A stretch of DNA of 64,000 nt from Sacculina carcini (Eukaryota; Arthropoda; Thecostraca; Sacculinidae). The translations under genes were made by a program, and so were the position numbers. Of this stretch, positions 52,705 to 63,409 are shown in pieces; position 1 is the first letter of the stretch, and every line of letters begins with the position of its first letter. Under the pieces are notes generated by a model. That model was given only the letters and a program-made list of their open reading frames with translations, did not search any database and was not told where the DNA came from. The stretch covers positions 5,671,418 to 5,735,417 of the forward strand of contig OU696573.1 of NCBI GenBank assembly GCA_916048095.2, given 5' to 3'.

Positions 52705-53857
52705 AATGGAGAGTCACACTGGAGATAGTCACACAGTCTAAGTATCTAATATCAATGTTAAACCAAGGACAGCGAGTATTAGTGGAACGGAAGACTTTAA
52801 CATGAATATAGGTTGATTTGAGAGAATCGAGGGATGAGTTGAAGTATCCTAAGAGAGAATTAGGTGGCATATGAACGAAACATTCAGTAGCAAAAGACAA
52901 GTGTATATTGACATAAAGAGAGTCCAAATCAGCGTTACGATAATCCGAGAAACTAATAAGTTTGGGAGATTTGTAAGTGATAGGGAGGCGGGCAGAAAAT
53001 TCAACTAATGAGTGATCAGAAATGAAGGAATCAATAGGAAAGACAGTGAAATCTCTAATAAGAATAATAGAATCAGAAAAAGAAAGGAGGAGATCAAGTG
53101 TGTGACCGTGAGCATGAGTATGGCAGCAGATATGATTACGAAGACCTAATGAATCGATTAATTGTAAAAACATAGAAGAACAAGACTTGAGATGGGGCGC
53201 ATCAACCCAAAGGTTGAAGTCACCACAAATCACTATCCTAGAAGAGAAAATTGGAAGAAGTGTGTCTAGAAGAGAAGAAAACTCATCAAGAAAAATTGAA
53301 GAAGAGAAAGAATTAAGACGATATATGTTGACAATACATACATGAAGAGTATTTTTCTCTATTACTTTACAACAGATGTATTCAAATGACTTGATAGTAA
53401 TTTCTACACAACATAGATAGGCATTAATGATGTTAGAATTATAGACAAAAGAAACACCACCGCCAGAGCATTTAGTAGGATTAGATAAATTCATAGGGCG
53501 ACAATTATGAAAAGCTGAGTAGCCAGCAGGAAGAGAGCGGTCAAAGGAGGATATTTCAGCAACAGAGAGCCACGATTCAATAACCAGTAAAGTATCATAC
53601 TTAGGAAGGATGGACGCAAAAAGTGATATTTTAGACCTAATAGACCTAAAATTCAAGAAAGCACATTTTAATAAACCAATTGCATTATTAGATTTAGAAC
53701 GAGAACTAATAGAAAATGAATCAGAGAGAGAAGAAAGACACTTATCAGCGGATGAAGTGCTGATTGAGGGAAGCAGAACTGAAGATCCAGCAGCTCTTTC
53801 CGAAGTCGACTGCTGAGCACAATCAGTCAGGCCGGCAGTCACATCTAGTCTTCCGAG
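52705..53857 (-). pseudogene. APE endonuclease part of LINE ORF2, 3'-truncated
   Basis: Minus-strand frame with AFLNFRSIRSK (first motif), VIESWLSV, VICGDFNLWVDAP and FISDHSLVEF, the L2/CR1 endonuclease motifs. It opens within the ORF1 stop region (LDVTAGLTDCAQ) and is cut at 52,705 by the gypsy LTR, before any RT. The endonuclease frame itself has no stop. Confidence 0.85.
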
Positions 53858-55122
53858 CTGGAATCCTCGATGGTCTGAGTGCGGCTGATCAGATGAGTCC
53901 TCGATGACGTGAAGCAAGGACACGATGGGTCGAATGACGTGTGGCCGACGTTCGCACGACCCGCACGTGCACAGTTGATACACTTGCGGGTATTCTTCGC
54001 CGGGCACGACTTGGTAGTGTGCTTTCCAGCACACCACCCACAAGTGGCCTCCTGGGCTCTACACTTGTCAGACTTGTGGACATGTCGCTGACATTTGATG
54101 CAGCGCGTGACCCAGAAGCGATCGTATACCAGGCATCTGCTGTCGCCCAAGTAGACGAATCCGGACTTCATGATGATGTCACGGATTGTAGGGGAGACAG
54201 CCACAACAACTGTTTTGGTGTGCTCCGATGACTTCTTTGAAAACAGCACACAAAAGTCAGATGCGCGGTTGATTGCAGCTTTAACCTGGCTGTTTTTTCT
54301 GCTGACAAATTCGGTGATGTTGTCGTTGGCAATGTCAGAGCTGACAGATGTGATTGTCAACTTTTGCAAACATTTGCCAGGGCACGACGTTTTCAAGTGG
54401 CTCACATCTTTGATGACCTTCAAGGCGTGACCAACAGTCTTGCTGTCTGGCAATTTAACCTTGACAGTACCACGCTTGGTGATCGTGATACCCAGCACTG
54501 GCACAGATTTAAGTGCCCCTGACACGCGCTTTGAATCCACCGCGACTTTATCGGAAGATTTCACAATTATCTCTCGAGATACTGCTTTTGCATATGTGCG
54601 CGGTTGCTGCACCACACACGATGTCGGAGTTGGCAGGAGAGATGTGGGAGTTGGCAGGAGAGATGGAGGAGTTGGCATGAGTGATGGCGGCGTAGGAAGA
54701 AGCGGAGACGAGAGTTTTTGCTTGCAGACCAGTTGAAGCTGCAGCTTGATTTCGTTGACAGTCTTAGTCAGATCTTGCATAGACTGACTGTCAGCGGGCT
54801 TTTCCAATTGTTTGGCTTCTTCATCAGCCTTGGCGGAGGGTGACGAGTGAAAAACACTGTCAAGCCATGCACGCATCTCGGCTGTGTTCGAGTCGCGAAC
54901 CAGAATGCAGCTCTCACAAGTGAAAGCGCATCTTGTCGTGAAGAAGTTCAGCACGACGTATCTTGGAAGACGTGAGCATTTCACGTGCACATATTTGCTG
55001 CATTTTAAGCAGCACAGTGCAGAGACAGAGACAGCCATTTTGCACACGCCACAGTTGGTGCCGGCAGGAGGGGAGGCAGCACGGGAGGGCTGGAGTCCGG
55101 TTGGTTTGTTTACCACACTCAT
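53845..55122 (-). CDS. LINE ORF1 with PHD-like finger and three CCHC knuckles
   Basis: 425 codons, uninterrupted. N-terminus CGVCKMAVSVSALCCLKCSK...CESC resembles a PHD-type zinc finger. Then a charged helix (about residues 110-135), a proline-rich repeat (PTPPSL/PTPTSL, about 143-165), a basic middle and three C-terminal knuckles (CIKCQRHVHKSDKC, CGWCAGKHTTKSC, CINCARAG...C). Likely the nucleic-acid-binding ORF1 protein of the LINE whose ORF2 follows. The ATG at 55,122 fits; 55,123-55,300 is a CA-rich 5' region. Confidence 0.85.
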   Translation of the reverse strand: MSVVNKPTGLQPSRAASPPAGTNCGVCKMAVSVSALCCLKCSKYVHVKCSRLPRYVVLNFFTTRCAFTCESCILVRDSNTAEMRAWLDSVFHSSPSAKADEEAKQLEKPADSQSMQDLTKTVNEIKLQLQLVCKQKLSSPLLPTPPSLMPTPPSLLPTPTSLLPTPTSCVVQQPRTYAKAVSREIIVKSSDKVAVDSKRVSGALKSVPVLGITITKRGTVKVKLPDSKTVGHALKVIKDVSHLKTSCPGKCLQKLTITSVSSDIANDNITEFVSRKNSQVKAAINRASDFCVLFSKKSSEHTKTVVVAVSPTIRDIIMKSGFVYLGDSRCLVYDRFWVTRCIKCQRHVHKSDKCRAQEATCGWCAGKHTTKSCPAKNTRKCINCARAGRANVGHTSFDPSCPCFTSSRTHLISRTQTIEDSSSED

Positions 55123-55299
55123 TACGAGTGCGATAAAATCACCGATGGAGATGAATCACAGGCAGACGCGCATACAAACACACTCACACACACACGAACG
55201 CTCACACACACGCACACTAACGCTCACACACACGCACTCTCACACGCAGAAGGGGTCGGGCGGGCAGACGCGCATACAAACACACGATACTTAGACTTG

Positions 55300-55828
55300 A
55301 GAATAGAGTCATAGAGGAAGAGAAGCGAGGTTTCTGTTGAGTGAAAACTACGGAAACCTGATTGTCAGGGAGAAATAGATCCTGGCGCTCAAGGTAGTCC
55401 GAAATCTGGACATAGGCGGCAATTTCAAGCGATTTTGATAGCTAAGGAATTCTAGAGATGGGACGATAGTTAGACAAGCAATTGGGATCAAGATTAAGTT
55501 TTTTCAGGATAGGGAGAATACTTGCGCTTTTAGACGCAAGGAATTCAGCGAGAGAGAAATACGAATTGATAAAATAGGTGATGAAAGGAAGAAGTAACTC
55601 AATACAGTTGGGGACTCGAGCAAGGTTAATAGGGTCCAGGGAGGGAGAACGAGTGTGCACACGCCTCAGTAGTAGCCTGCAATCAGAGATGGAAATCGGA
55701 AGGAAAGAATTTAAAATGGCGGAGGTGGTGGGAGAATAAGACAATGTAGAAGAGGGAAGCGACAACATATATTCGAAATTTTATTCTCAAAGAAATGAGA
55801 GAATAGGGAAGGTAAGCGAGTTGGACCA
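55300..55828 (-). pseudogene. L2-like LINE RT start, downstream half of the split copy
   Basis: Reads LPILKKLNLDPNCLSNYRPIS and onward in other frames (DYLERQDLFLPDNQ). It is the continuation of 60,757-62,258; the LTR element at 55,829-60,756 lies between. Confidence 0.8.
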
Positions 55829-56401
55829 TGTAGTGTGAAGTGGAAATGCTTGCGCATTAAGGCATTTGTATCAGCTGACTGTTTGCGGTGCAGTGTGCTG
55901 AGGCGTGGCTTATAGCCTGCGCGTGCGGGTAGCCTGCGTGTGCGTGTGTGCTAGCGTGCATGTATGCTTGTGTGTGAGCATGCAGGCGTTGATGACGTAT
56001 TGGCGTATTGTTTTCTGATTGGTTGATTATTGGATAAATGTACAAACGATCGCCTGCATCGGGCGATTCTCAACGCGTGAACTTGAGAGTGAATGTTGGG
56101 CAGTGTGTGTGAAGCGTGCGGCGGTGTTGCGTTGTGTTGAAATGGGATTTACGGCGGTAGCGGTGGTTTATTGAGTGGCTCGTTCACTCACGGGTTATTG
56201 TTACCCGGTGGTTTATTGAGTCGTTTGTTCACTCACGGGTTACTGTTATCTTTTGTTATTATCCAAGTATTTATATTCGTACAGTCATTCCGAATTTATT
56301 CGAGACTGTAATTACACGTTTCTTAATTTCTGGTTGTCGATCTACCGAGACATGACGGAGAACGAAGCAACAATGACGGTTGCGGGGAATGCGGAACTAC
56401 A
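55829..56401 (+). repeat. 5' LTR (older element)
   Basis: TGTAGTGTGAAGTGG to GCGGAACTACA. Contains the gag ATG at 56,352-56,354 (and an earlier in-frame ATG at 56,253). Confidence 0.9.
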
Positions 56402-57134
56402 AGCTATTTCGGCCGCAAGTAATGTGGTTTTCGACCTGAGGCTGGTGTCGGAGTATGACGGCAAAAAGGACCCCACAGAATGGCTCAGCAAAGTTCGGAA
56501 AATGTGTCGACTCCGAGGCGTGCGCGATGTGGCCCAAGTTGTTGGGATGAGAGTTACAGGTGATGCATATGCTGTCGTGGACTGCCTCCCCGATGTGGAG
56601 CAGCTGGACCTTGAAAAAGTGGAGCAAGTTCTTCAGACCGCGTTTGGCATGGATACTTTCGGAGCGTACGACGCTTTTGTGGGGCGAAGATTGAGCGAAG
56701 ATGAGTGTGTCGATGTGTTGCTGTCCGACCTGCGCAGACTGGGAGCCAGGTGCAATATAACCGACCCAGTCTCAATAAAATGTGCTTTCATCTCAGCGAT
56801 CCCACAGACGATGCAGCATATCCTCAGGGCGAACGCCAAACTCGACGCTATGACGCTGACCGAAGTCGTGGACAGGGCAAGGGTGATTTTGTCAGAAGCG
56901 ACCCAAAACGTTAACACTGGACTAGCTGCTCGTTCGACAACGCGTGATTACGACCAACAGATAAAACCCTTCAAGTGTTTCTTGTGTAACCAAGCCGGGC
57001 ATTCAGCGCGTTATTGCTCTCGCCGAAAAAATGGCCCTGGCAAAGGGAGAACTGGGCCCACGTGTTTCAAGTGTGGTGAAATCGGGCATATCTGTTCACG
57101 CTGTCCGGAAAACGGCCAAGGAGGAGAGACGTAG
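56253..57134 (+). CDS. gag of the older LTR element
   Basis: 293 codons, intact. Capsid-like block VSEYDGKKDPTEWLSKVRKM; two knuckles CFLCNQAGHSARYC and CFKCGEIGHICSRC. The start may be 56,253 or 56,352, both in the LTR; the latter begins MTENEATMTV. The shared gag-PBS layout matches the young element. Confidence 0.85.
   Translation: MLLSKYLYSYSHSEFIRDCNYTFLNFWLSIYRDMTENEATMTVAGNAELQAISAASNVVFDLRLVSEYDGKKDPTEWLSKVRKMCRLRGVRDVAQVVGMRVTGDAYAVVDCLPDVEQLDLEKVEQVLQTAFGMDTFGAYDAFVGRRLSEDECVDVLLSDLRRLGARCNITDPVSIKCAFISAIPQTMQHILRANAKLDAMTLTEVVDRARVILSEATQNVNTGLAARSTTRDYDQQIKPFKCFLCNQAGHSARYCSRRKNGPGKGRTGPTCFKCGEIGHICSRCPENGQGGET
56402..56413 (+). promoter_or_regulatory. primer-binding-site-like 12-mer, tRNA-Phe 5'-end type
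   Basis: AGCTATTTCGGC directly after the LTR, identical to 23,041-23,052 and 12,398-12,409 in elements whose surrounding sequences otherwise differ. Translated in gag as part of QAISA. Confidence 0.6.
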
Positions 57135-57151
57135 GTGCCAGTCTCTTCTCC
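57107..57151 (+). promoter_or_regulatory. probable -1 frameshift region with stem-loop
   Basis: In the gag frame, G GAA AAC (57,107-57,113) stands where the young element has G GGA AAC. A 6-nt spacer leads to GGAGGAGAGA (57,120-57,129) pairing with TCTCTTCTCC (57,142-57,151) over 10 bp with one G-U, loop 12 nt. The protease frame is -1 to gag. Confidence 0.55.
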
Positions 57152-57841
57152 TCTACCGAAACGGCGCCGATGGTCACCACTCGTGTGTTAGTCAACGATT
57201 TTCAGTGCCTTGCGTTAGTTGACACTGGATGTACTAGGAGTATAATATCGGAGTCGTTGTGCAGAGGGCTGGCGGAATTTCATGGTGAGTCGTTGTTGAC
57301 TATTAGCGGAGCTCAGATGATATGTCAGGGTAGTTGGCCAGCGCAGATCGCGGTGGACGGAGGCAAGGCATTCGAGCTCAGCGTGCTGGTGATGAATCAC
57401 CGGCCAGCCGGTTTTGATTTCATTCTCGGACATGACGGTATTGTGGCAATGGGTAGTATGATGTTGGACTCGAGGCGGAAACTGACGTGGGGAGTAGAAG
57501 ATGCACTTGCTCCGCGGGAACTGTGTGCTGCGGCAGCAGCGAATGGGAAAGGTGTGGGTGGTGGATGTGAGCTTGAGGGCAAAGACCTCGTGGCATATTT
57601 CGATGCAAATAAAAACTCTTGGAGAGTGAAGTGGAAGTGGTCGCAACGTCCGAGTGTGCTGACGAACCGGACGGCTGAATATGCGATTGCTCCACATGCC
57701 CGCGATGAGTACCGGTCAGATCTACAATCTTGGATTGACGCCGGATGGCTCGTTGAGTACGATGAACGCGCTCATGGGCCAGTAAGAGGACTCATCCCTT
57801 TCATGGCAGTCAGCCAAAAGAATAAATCCAAAGTCAGGTGA
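57135..57841 (+). pseudogene. protease and RT start of the older element
   Basis: Retropepsin active site LALVDTGCTRSIIS and DFILGHDGIVAMG, then a linker and LQSWIDAGWLVEYDE and GLIPFMAVSQKNKSKVR, the RT start. A one-base shift follows at 57,838. The protease itself looks whole. Confidence 0.85.
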
Positions 57842-58893
57842 TGGACTTTCGCCGATCAAATCAATTCGTGGAAATACATACGGCGGATGCTGACGTCTGC
57901 CAACACAAACTCAGGGAGTGGAGGAGGCGGGGCGACCGTATAGCCTTGTTGGATTTGACGCGCGCCTATCTCCAGGTTGAAGTCGAGCCTGCACTCTGGT
58001 GTTACCAAACAGTAATAATATCTAACAAGTGATATTATCTGACTCGGTTGGGGTTCGGGCTAAGTGTGGCTCTTATCATAATGAAATATATCGTCAACTT
58101 CGTGTGTAAGCAGGATCAAAATGTCGACAGAGCAGCTTCATCGTACATTGACGACATTCTTGTCGATGAATCTGTGTTGAGCGCAGATGACGTGAGCAAG
58201 CATCTCTCCAGATATGGGCTGACCTGTAAAACCGCAGTGCGGGCCGACCTTTCATGTCGTGTACTGGGTCTGAGCGTTCGGCGACAGCAGAACGGATTGG
58301 CATGGAGCAGGGATAATCCTATACCACCAATTAATGGGCCAATGACTCGCAGGTCGGTGTTTTCGTGGTGCGGCCGTCTGGCTGTTCATCTACCGGTGGC
58401 TGCATGGTTAAGACCTGCCTCTTCCTGGATGAAGCGGTGTGTGAATTCTGTGACTCAAGGATAGGATGATGTCGTTGATGACCGGTCTGTGGAGAACAAA
58501 ATTTCAAATGTCATTAACAGACTCAAGAATGAAGATCCAGCGCGGGGAGTATGGCGGGTGACCGGAGAAGAAGTAACTGTGTAGACTGATGCCAGCGCGA
58601 TTGCTCTCGGAGTGGTGTTGGAGACTAAGGACTCGGGAGTAATCGAGGAGGCATGCTGGCTTCGTCGAGATGAAGTCACTCATATCAGCATGGCCGAGCT
58701 GGACGCTGCCATCAGAGGTATCAACATGGCCGTTTCGTGGGGTATGAAGGTGATAGACCTCCGCAGGGATTCTGCAACTGTTCACCATTGGATTGGTGAT
58801 GCACTGAGCGGTCGTGCCAGGCTCCGGACAAAAGCGCATGGCGAAATGCCGATACGACGGAGAGTGTGTCTCATCAAACAGATGGTGGATTAA
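57838..58893 (+). pseudogene. RT and RNase H of the older element
   Basis: IALLDLTRAYLQVEV (motif A), a stop at 58,030-58,032, LTRLGFGLSVALIIM, and YIDD at 58,144-58,155. RNase H: TDASAIALGVV after a TAG, then HISMAELDAAIRGI. At least four stops. The same order as in the young element. Confidence 0.85.
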
Positions 58894-59126
58894 CTCGAAT
58901 TACGAGTGAAGGTGCTGCTGGTTCGATCCGCCGAAAATTTGGCAGATGCTCTCACGCGTGTGCCAACCAGTTGGCTTGGCAGCGAATCAACAGCTGTAGG
59001 CGCGGCAGCTGCGGCTCCAGCAGTCCGTAGCTCAGTCGCCGAGGATATTGTGAACATTCATGAGCGAGCAGGGCATCCAGGAATACGTCGACCATTTTTT
59101 TTGCCAAACGTGACCTCTCTAGACCT

Positions 59127-60188
59127 GTGAAGCGATCGGATGTACGCGAGGTGGTTCGTCGTTGTGATGTATGCAACGCTATCGATCCGGCACCGGTCAA
59201 ATGGCGACACGGCGCGCTGAGCGTTGCTGATATCTGGAGTCGCCTGGCCATTGACTTTACTCATTACGACAATCAGTCGTGCCTGAATGTCGTTGACTGT
59301 GGCCCTTCGCGGTCTAGCTTGTGGAGACAACTGCGTGCGGCCGACAGTTATCAGGTCATACAGCACTTGGAGAGGATATTTTTTGAGAGAGGTGCGCCAG
59401 CTGAACTACTTTGCGACAACGACACAGTTTTCAGAAGTCGGTCGTTTGCGGCGCTTGCAGCACAGTGGGGCATCAAGCTACGTTTGAGAGCGGCGTATGT
59501 TGCAAGTGGGAATGCGATTGCTGAGCGCAATCACATGACCGTGAAAGTCATTGCTGCTAGAAAGGGTTGCAGCATCACTGAGGCTGTTCACTTATATAAC
59601 GTCACGCCTCGCGACGGAGAGACTGGAGACAGTGCACCAGCCAATTGTGTCTACAACTATAGAGTACGAGACTACGCGAGACCTCGGGTTAGCCAGCCAA
59701 GAGAAGGAGAGATTTCCGGTAGTGGTCGGTCTAGATTTACGACTGGTGACGCAGTATGGGTTCGTCAGCGTGGGACCAGATGCACCGAGCGGTCGGCACA
59801 AGGAGTGGTAAGTGGTGTTGTGTCTGAGCAGGTGGTCGAGGTAGACGGTGTGCTGCGTCATGTCGGAGATCTTCGACACAGGAACGAGCACGGTGTGGAA
59901 GCCGAGCCACCCGACGATATGTCATCAACCAACGACTCTCCGCTGCGGGTCGGTGGTCCCGTGTTCCACTCCACTTCCAATGCAGATGTGTCCGGACGAG
60001 CTTCATCGTCAGTACAGGAGCGAGTCGACGCTGTTGGAGTTCATGATGATGCAGCACGTGCAGAAGTTGATGCTGATAGACGGGAACCGACGACCTTGCA
60101 AGCCGAAGTCGTTCGGAGAGGAGCGCGGGTACGGCGACCACCTCCCCGGTGTTTATTTTGTGATCTTGGAGATCAGGGTGGGGTGTAG
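59127..60188 (+). pseudogene. integrase of the older element (core intact)
   Basis: 353 codons without a stop. CDVC of the zinc finger, LAIDFTHYD (first Asp), LLCDNDTVF (second Asp) and GNAIAERNHM (Glu), then a C-terminus ending just before the LTR in RRGARVRRPPP. The HHCC N-terminal part (NIHERAGHPGIRR) is upstream at about 59,050-59,090 in another frame, so the full protein is broken there. The polypurine-like AGGGTGGGG lies at 60,175-60,183. Confidence 0.85.
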
Positions 60189-60756
60189 TGTGAAGTGGAG
60201 ATGCTTGCGCATTAAGGCATTTGTATCAGCTGACTATTTGCGGTGCAGTGTGTTGAGGCGTGGCTTATAGCCTGCGCGTGCGGGTAGCCTGCGTGTGAGT
60301 GTGTGCGAGCGTGCATGTATGCTTGTGTGTGATCTTGCAGGCGTTGATGACGTATTGGCGTATTGTTTTCTGATTGGTTGATTGTTGGATGAATGTACAA
60401 ACGATCGCCTGCATCGGGCGATTCTCAACGCGTGAACTTGAGAGTGAATGTTGGGCAGTGTGTGTGAAGCGTTCGGCGGTGTTGCGTTGTGTTGAAATGG
60501 GATTTACGGCGGTAGCGGTGGTTTATTGAGTGGTTCGTTCACTCACGGGTTATTGTTACCCGGTGGTTTATTGAGTCGTTTGTTCACTCACGGGTTACTG
60601 TTATCTTTTGTTATTATCTAAGTATTTATATTCGTTCAGTCATTCCGAGTTTATTCGAGACTGTAATTACACGTTTCTTAATTTCTGGTTGTCGATCTAC
60701 CGAGACATGACGGAGAACGAAGCAACAATGACGGTTGCGGGGAATGCGGAACTACA
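60184..60756 (+). repeat. 3' LTR (older element)
   Basis: Same 573-bp length as the 5' LTR. The 62-codon frame at 60,608-60,796 is the gag start carried by the LTR running into the LINE; it is not a gene. Confidence 0.9.
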
Positions 60757-62258
60757 GATCACTATCAGGAAACACAAGGGTATTAGATTTACCTAAGAGT
60801 TTATTGAAAATATTCCAGAGGGATTTGCTGTTGAGACTGGAGGAAATTTTATTATTATAACAGGATTTTTTGGCGTCCTCACACAAGATATGATGATGAC
60901 GCCGTGCAACACAATAAGATTGCCATGATGCATCATTTTTCAGACGTAACCAATGGCGCTCAAGTCGTCTAAGATAAGTTTTGGAGCTAAGAATTTCACT
61001 ATTGAACAAGGTACTATGAAGAGATGAAGAGGAACGGAGCTTCTTAACAGGAACAAACTGATCTCTAAGAAATTCAAGACAGGAGTTGAAATATTTACAG
61101 AGATCATAGGGAAGTAAAAAACAAAATGAATCATAATTAAAAGAAGAAAATATCTGGTTACATAGAGAGTCGTAGTCAACAGTAAGATAATCTAGAAAAG
61201 TGACAGTTTTATGCGATCTTAAGCTGATAGGAATAAGCGCGGAAAATTCAATTAAGGATTGATCTGAAACAGAGGAATCAGTAGGGAAGACAGTCAAATC
61301 CTTGATTGAAATAGGGGAGTCACTGAATCACTGAGTCACTGCACTATGTCGAGGGTGTGACCATGTTCATGAGTAGAACCGCATACATGATTTTCTAAGC
61401 CATAGGAAGAAATTAATTCAAGAAACGAAGAAGAACACGATTTGAGATGAGGGGCATCTAGCAAAACATTAAAATCGCCGCAAAAGATAATCCTAGAAGA
61501 AAACATAGGAATAAGCGTATCAATGAGAACAGTAAACTCATCTAAGAAAACAGAACTAGATACATAGTTACTACGATAGATTGAGAGAATACAGACGGGG
61601 GGAGAGTTACGGCTAGTGATCTTGCAGCAGACATATTCGAAGGAACTTATACACAGACCTAACTTGCATTGAATAAGACGAATACAATCAGAATTGAAAA
61701 TAATAGCAACACCAACACCAACAGACTTAGAGTAATTAGAAATATTGATGGAGCGAGACTGGTGATAAGCGGAGTAGTTAGAAGGAAGACAGCTATAAAA
61801 AGAAGAGATTTCAGAGAGAGAAAGCCAAGATTCATTAACAAAGAATATGTCGTAATTAACCAAAACAGAAACAAAAAGAGAAATTTAGGCCCTAATAGAA
61901 CGTAAATTCCAAATACCACATCTAACATATTTACAATTAGCAGAAACAGAAAGTGAAAAATTATTGGAATTAGAATTAGGTGAAGAACACTTAGCGGTAC
62001 GACGAGATTGAGGATGAGAAGTAGACTCTTTGACGCTAGAGGTGGACGAGACTGGAAGATCTGGCTGGTCATTGTTCACGTCTAGTTTCCCGGACGGCAG
62101 TCATCGCTGGTCTTGGTGCGGTGTATTTGGTTGTCTTGAGTTATTGCCGAGATTAACCACGGGCACGCCGGGTCAAACGAAGAGTGGCTGGAGTTGCTAC
62201 GACCAGCTCGCGAAACAGCTCGCAGCACACACACACACATAAATACACTATAATACAG
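60757..62258 (-). pseudogene. L2-like LINE: ORF1 end, endonuclease and RT linker
   Basis: 62,082-62,225: ORF1 tail with SSHSSFDPACP, like the third knuckle of the ORF1 at 53,845. 61,336-62,079: CGIWNLRSIRA, FFVNESWLSL and IFCGDFNVLLDAPHL. 60,757-61,297: VSDQSLIEF (Gln in place of the catalytic His of SDH) and the RT linker. Frameshifts near 61,330 and 61,890. Confidence 0.85.
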
Positions 62259-62261
62259 GTA

Positions 62262-63035
62262 ATATTCATTCATTCATTCATTATTGAGTTTTTGGGGTGC
62301 ACCGGCCTCTAGGACCATATGGCACCCCCCAATCTGTTAAAAGCTAAATTAAACTAAAACTATGCATACGAACGTAATTGAGCGATGAAATAAATAAGCG
62401 TGAGGGTGAGTGATATGAATATGAAAGTAAGAAGAATCAAAATCAATAAATAGCTCTAAAAGGCAAAAGCCGTAAAAATTAAAAAATGTGGCCCTCAATG
62501 ACCGCCGATCGCTCCTGTCCGAGAACATCGTGAATAGTCCGAACGGATCCAAGAAAACGTTGACGCGCCACTGAGAATGATGGGCATTCCACCAGGATGT
62601 GCTGCACTGAGAGACGTGCATTACATGCGCCTCACGTGGGTTCAGGTTGTCCGAGTAGAAGATGGCGATGCGTGTCGTACGTGTGACCCACACGTAGACG
62701 ACAGAGCGCCACTTCCTCGGACCTCTTCCGGCGACAAGAGCACATCCAATGTCCGATTTCGGGCTTCACAGCTTTAAATTTGTGAGAGCCACATTCGTAC
62801 CAGGAGAGCTGCCAGCGAGAACGGATAAAACCATGTATAATAGGATAAAAGTCCGAATACGGAATGGGAAAGTTAAAATAAAATGAAGAAAAGTCTCGTT
62901 CAGCAGCTCTTTTCGCGGCTCTGTCAGCTCGCTCGTTGCCCAAAATACCATTATGGGCCGGAATCCAGCAGAACTTTACACGTTTGCTTTGGTGGTAGAT
63001 GTTATCAAGAGAGATAAAAATTCTCTGTATAAGAG
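62262..63035 (-). pseudogene. LINE RNase H and zinc-finger 3' fragment with (ATGA)n tail
   Basis: 62,632-63,035 reads VKFCWIPAHNGILGNERADR (RNase H end). The frame then shifts to a CNARLSVQHILVEC finger at about 62,560-62,610. The 3' UTR ends in ATTC repeats (62,268-62,284), a short-repeat LINE tail. 5'-truncated at about 63,035, against an LTR. Confidence 0.8.
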
Positions 63036-63169
63036 TGAAGTAACCAATACACAATTTCAGGAACGTTGGCTTTATTCAACTCTAATGCCACACAAGAACT
63101 AACCAAGAACAACGCACACACGATCAAGTCCACTGAACACACACGCACACACACACACATACAACCAGT

Positions 63170-63230
<61 letters not shown>

Positions 63231-63335
63231 GAGAACGCTTACTAGCGAAACAATTACACACTACACATAAACGTACAGCATAGGCATTCATAGTTCCAAT
63301 GACAAACAGCATAGGCGTTCACAGTTTACACCACA
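63036..63335 (-). repeat. 3' LTR of gypsy element D with polypurine tract
   Basis: 300 bp, in element orientation TGTGGTGTAAACTG to GGTTACTTCA, with a long TG run and AATAAA near its end (about 63,076). The polypurine tract AGCGGGGGAGAA is at 63,336-63,347. Confidence 0.8.
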
Positions 63336-63409
63336 TTCTCCCCCGCTGAATATTCAAAGCGCGCCACGACTTGCTGGCCAAACTAGCAATGGAAACGATA
63401 GAACCGTGT

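Larger units (their letters stand above)
55829..60756 (+). mobile_element. older LTR retrotransposon, Phe-type PBS group
   Basis: 4,928 bp, 573-bp LTRs (55,829-56,401; 60,184-60,756) with about 14 differences by eye. Flanked by GACCA (55,824-55,828) and GATCA (60,757-60,761), a probable 5-bp TSD with one change. Order: gag, protease, RT, RNase H, integrase, with stops and shifts in pol. It splits an L2-like LINE. Confidence 0.9.

Noticed and set aside
52688-54043. Start of LINE ORF2 at 54,043
   Set aside because: The first about 60 codons overlap ORF1 out of frame and resemble nothing; endonuclease similarity begins after the ORF1 stop.
60608-60796. 62-codon gene at the 3' LTR
   Set aside because: It is the gag start carried in the LTR reading into flanking LINE sequence.
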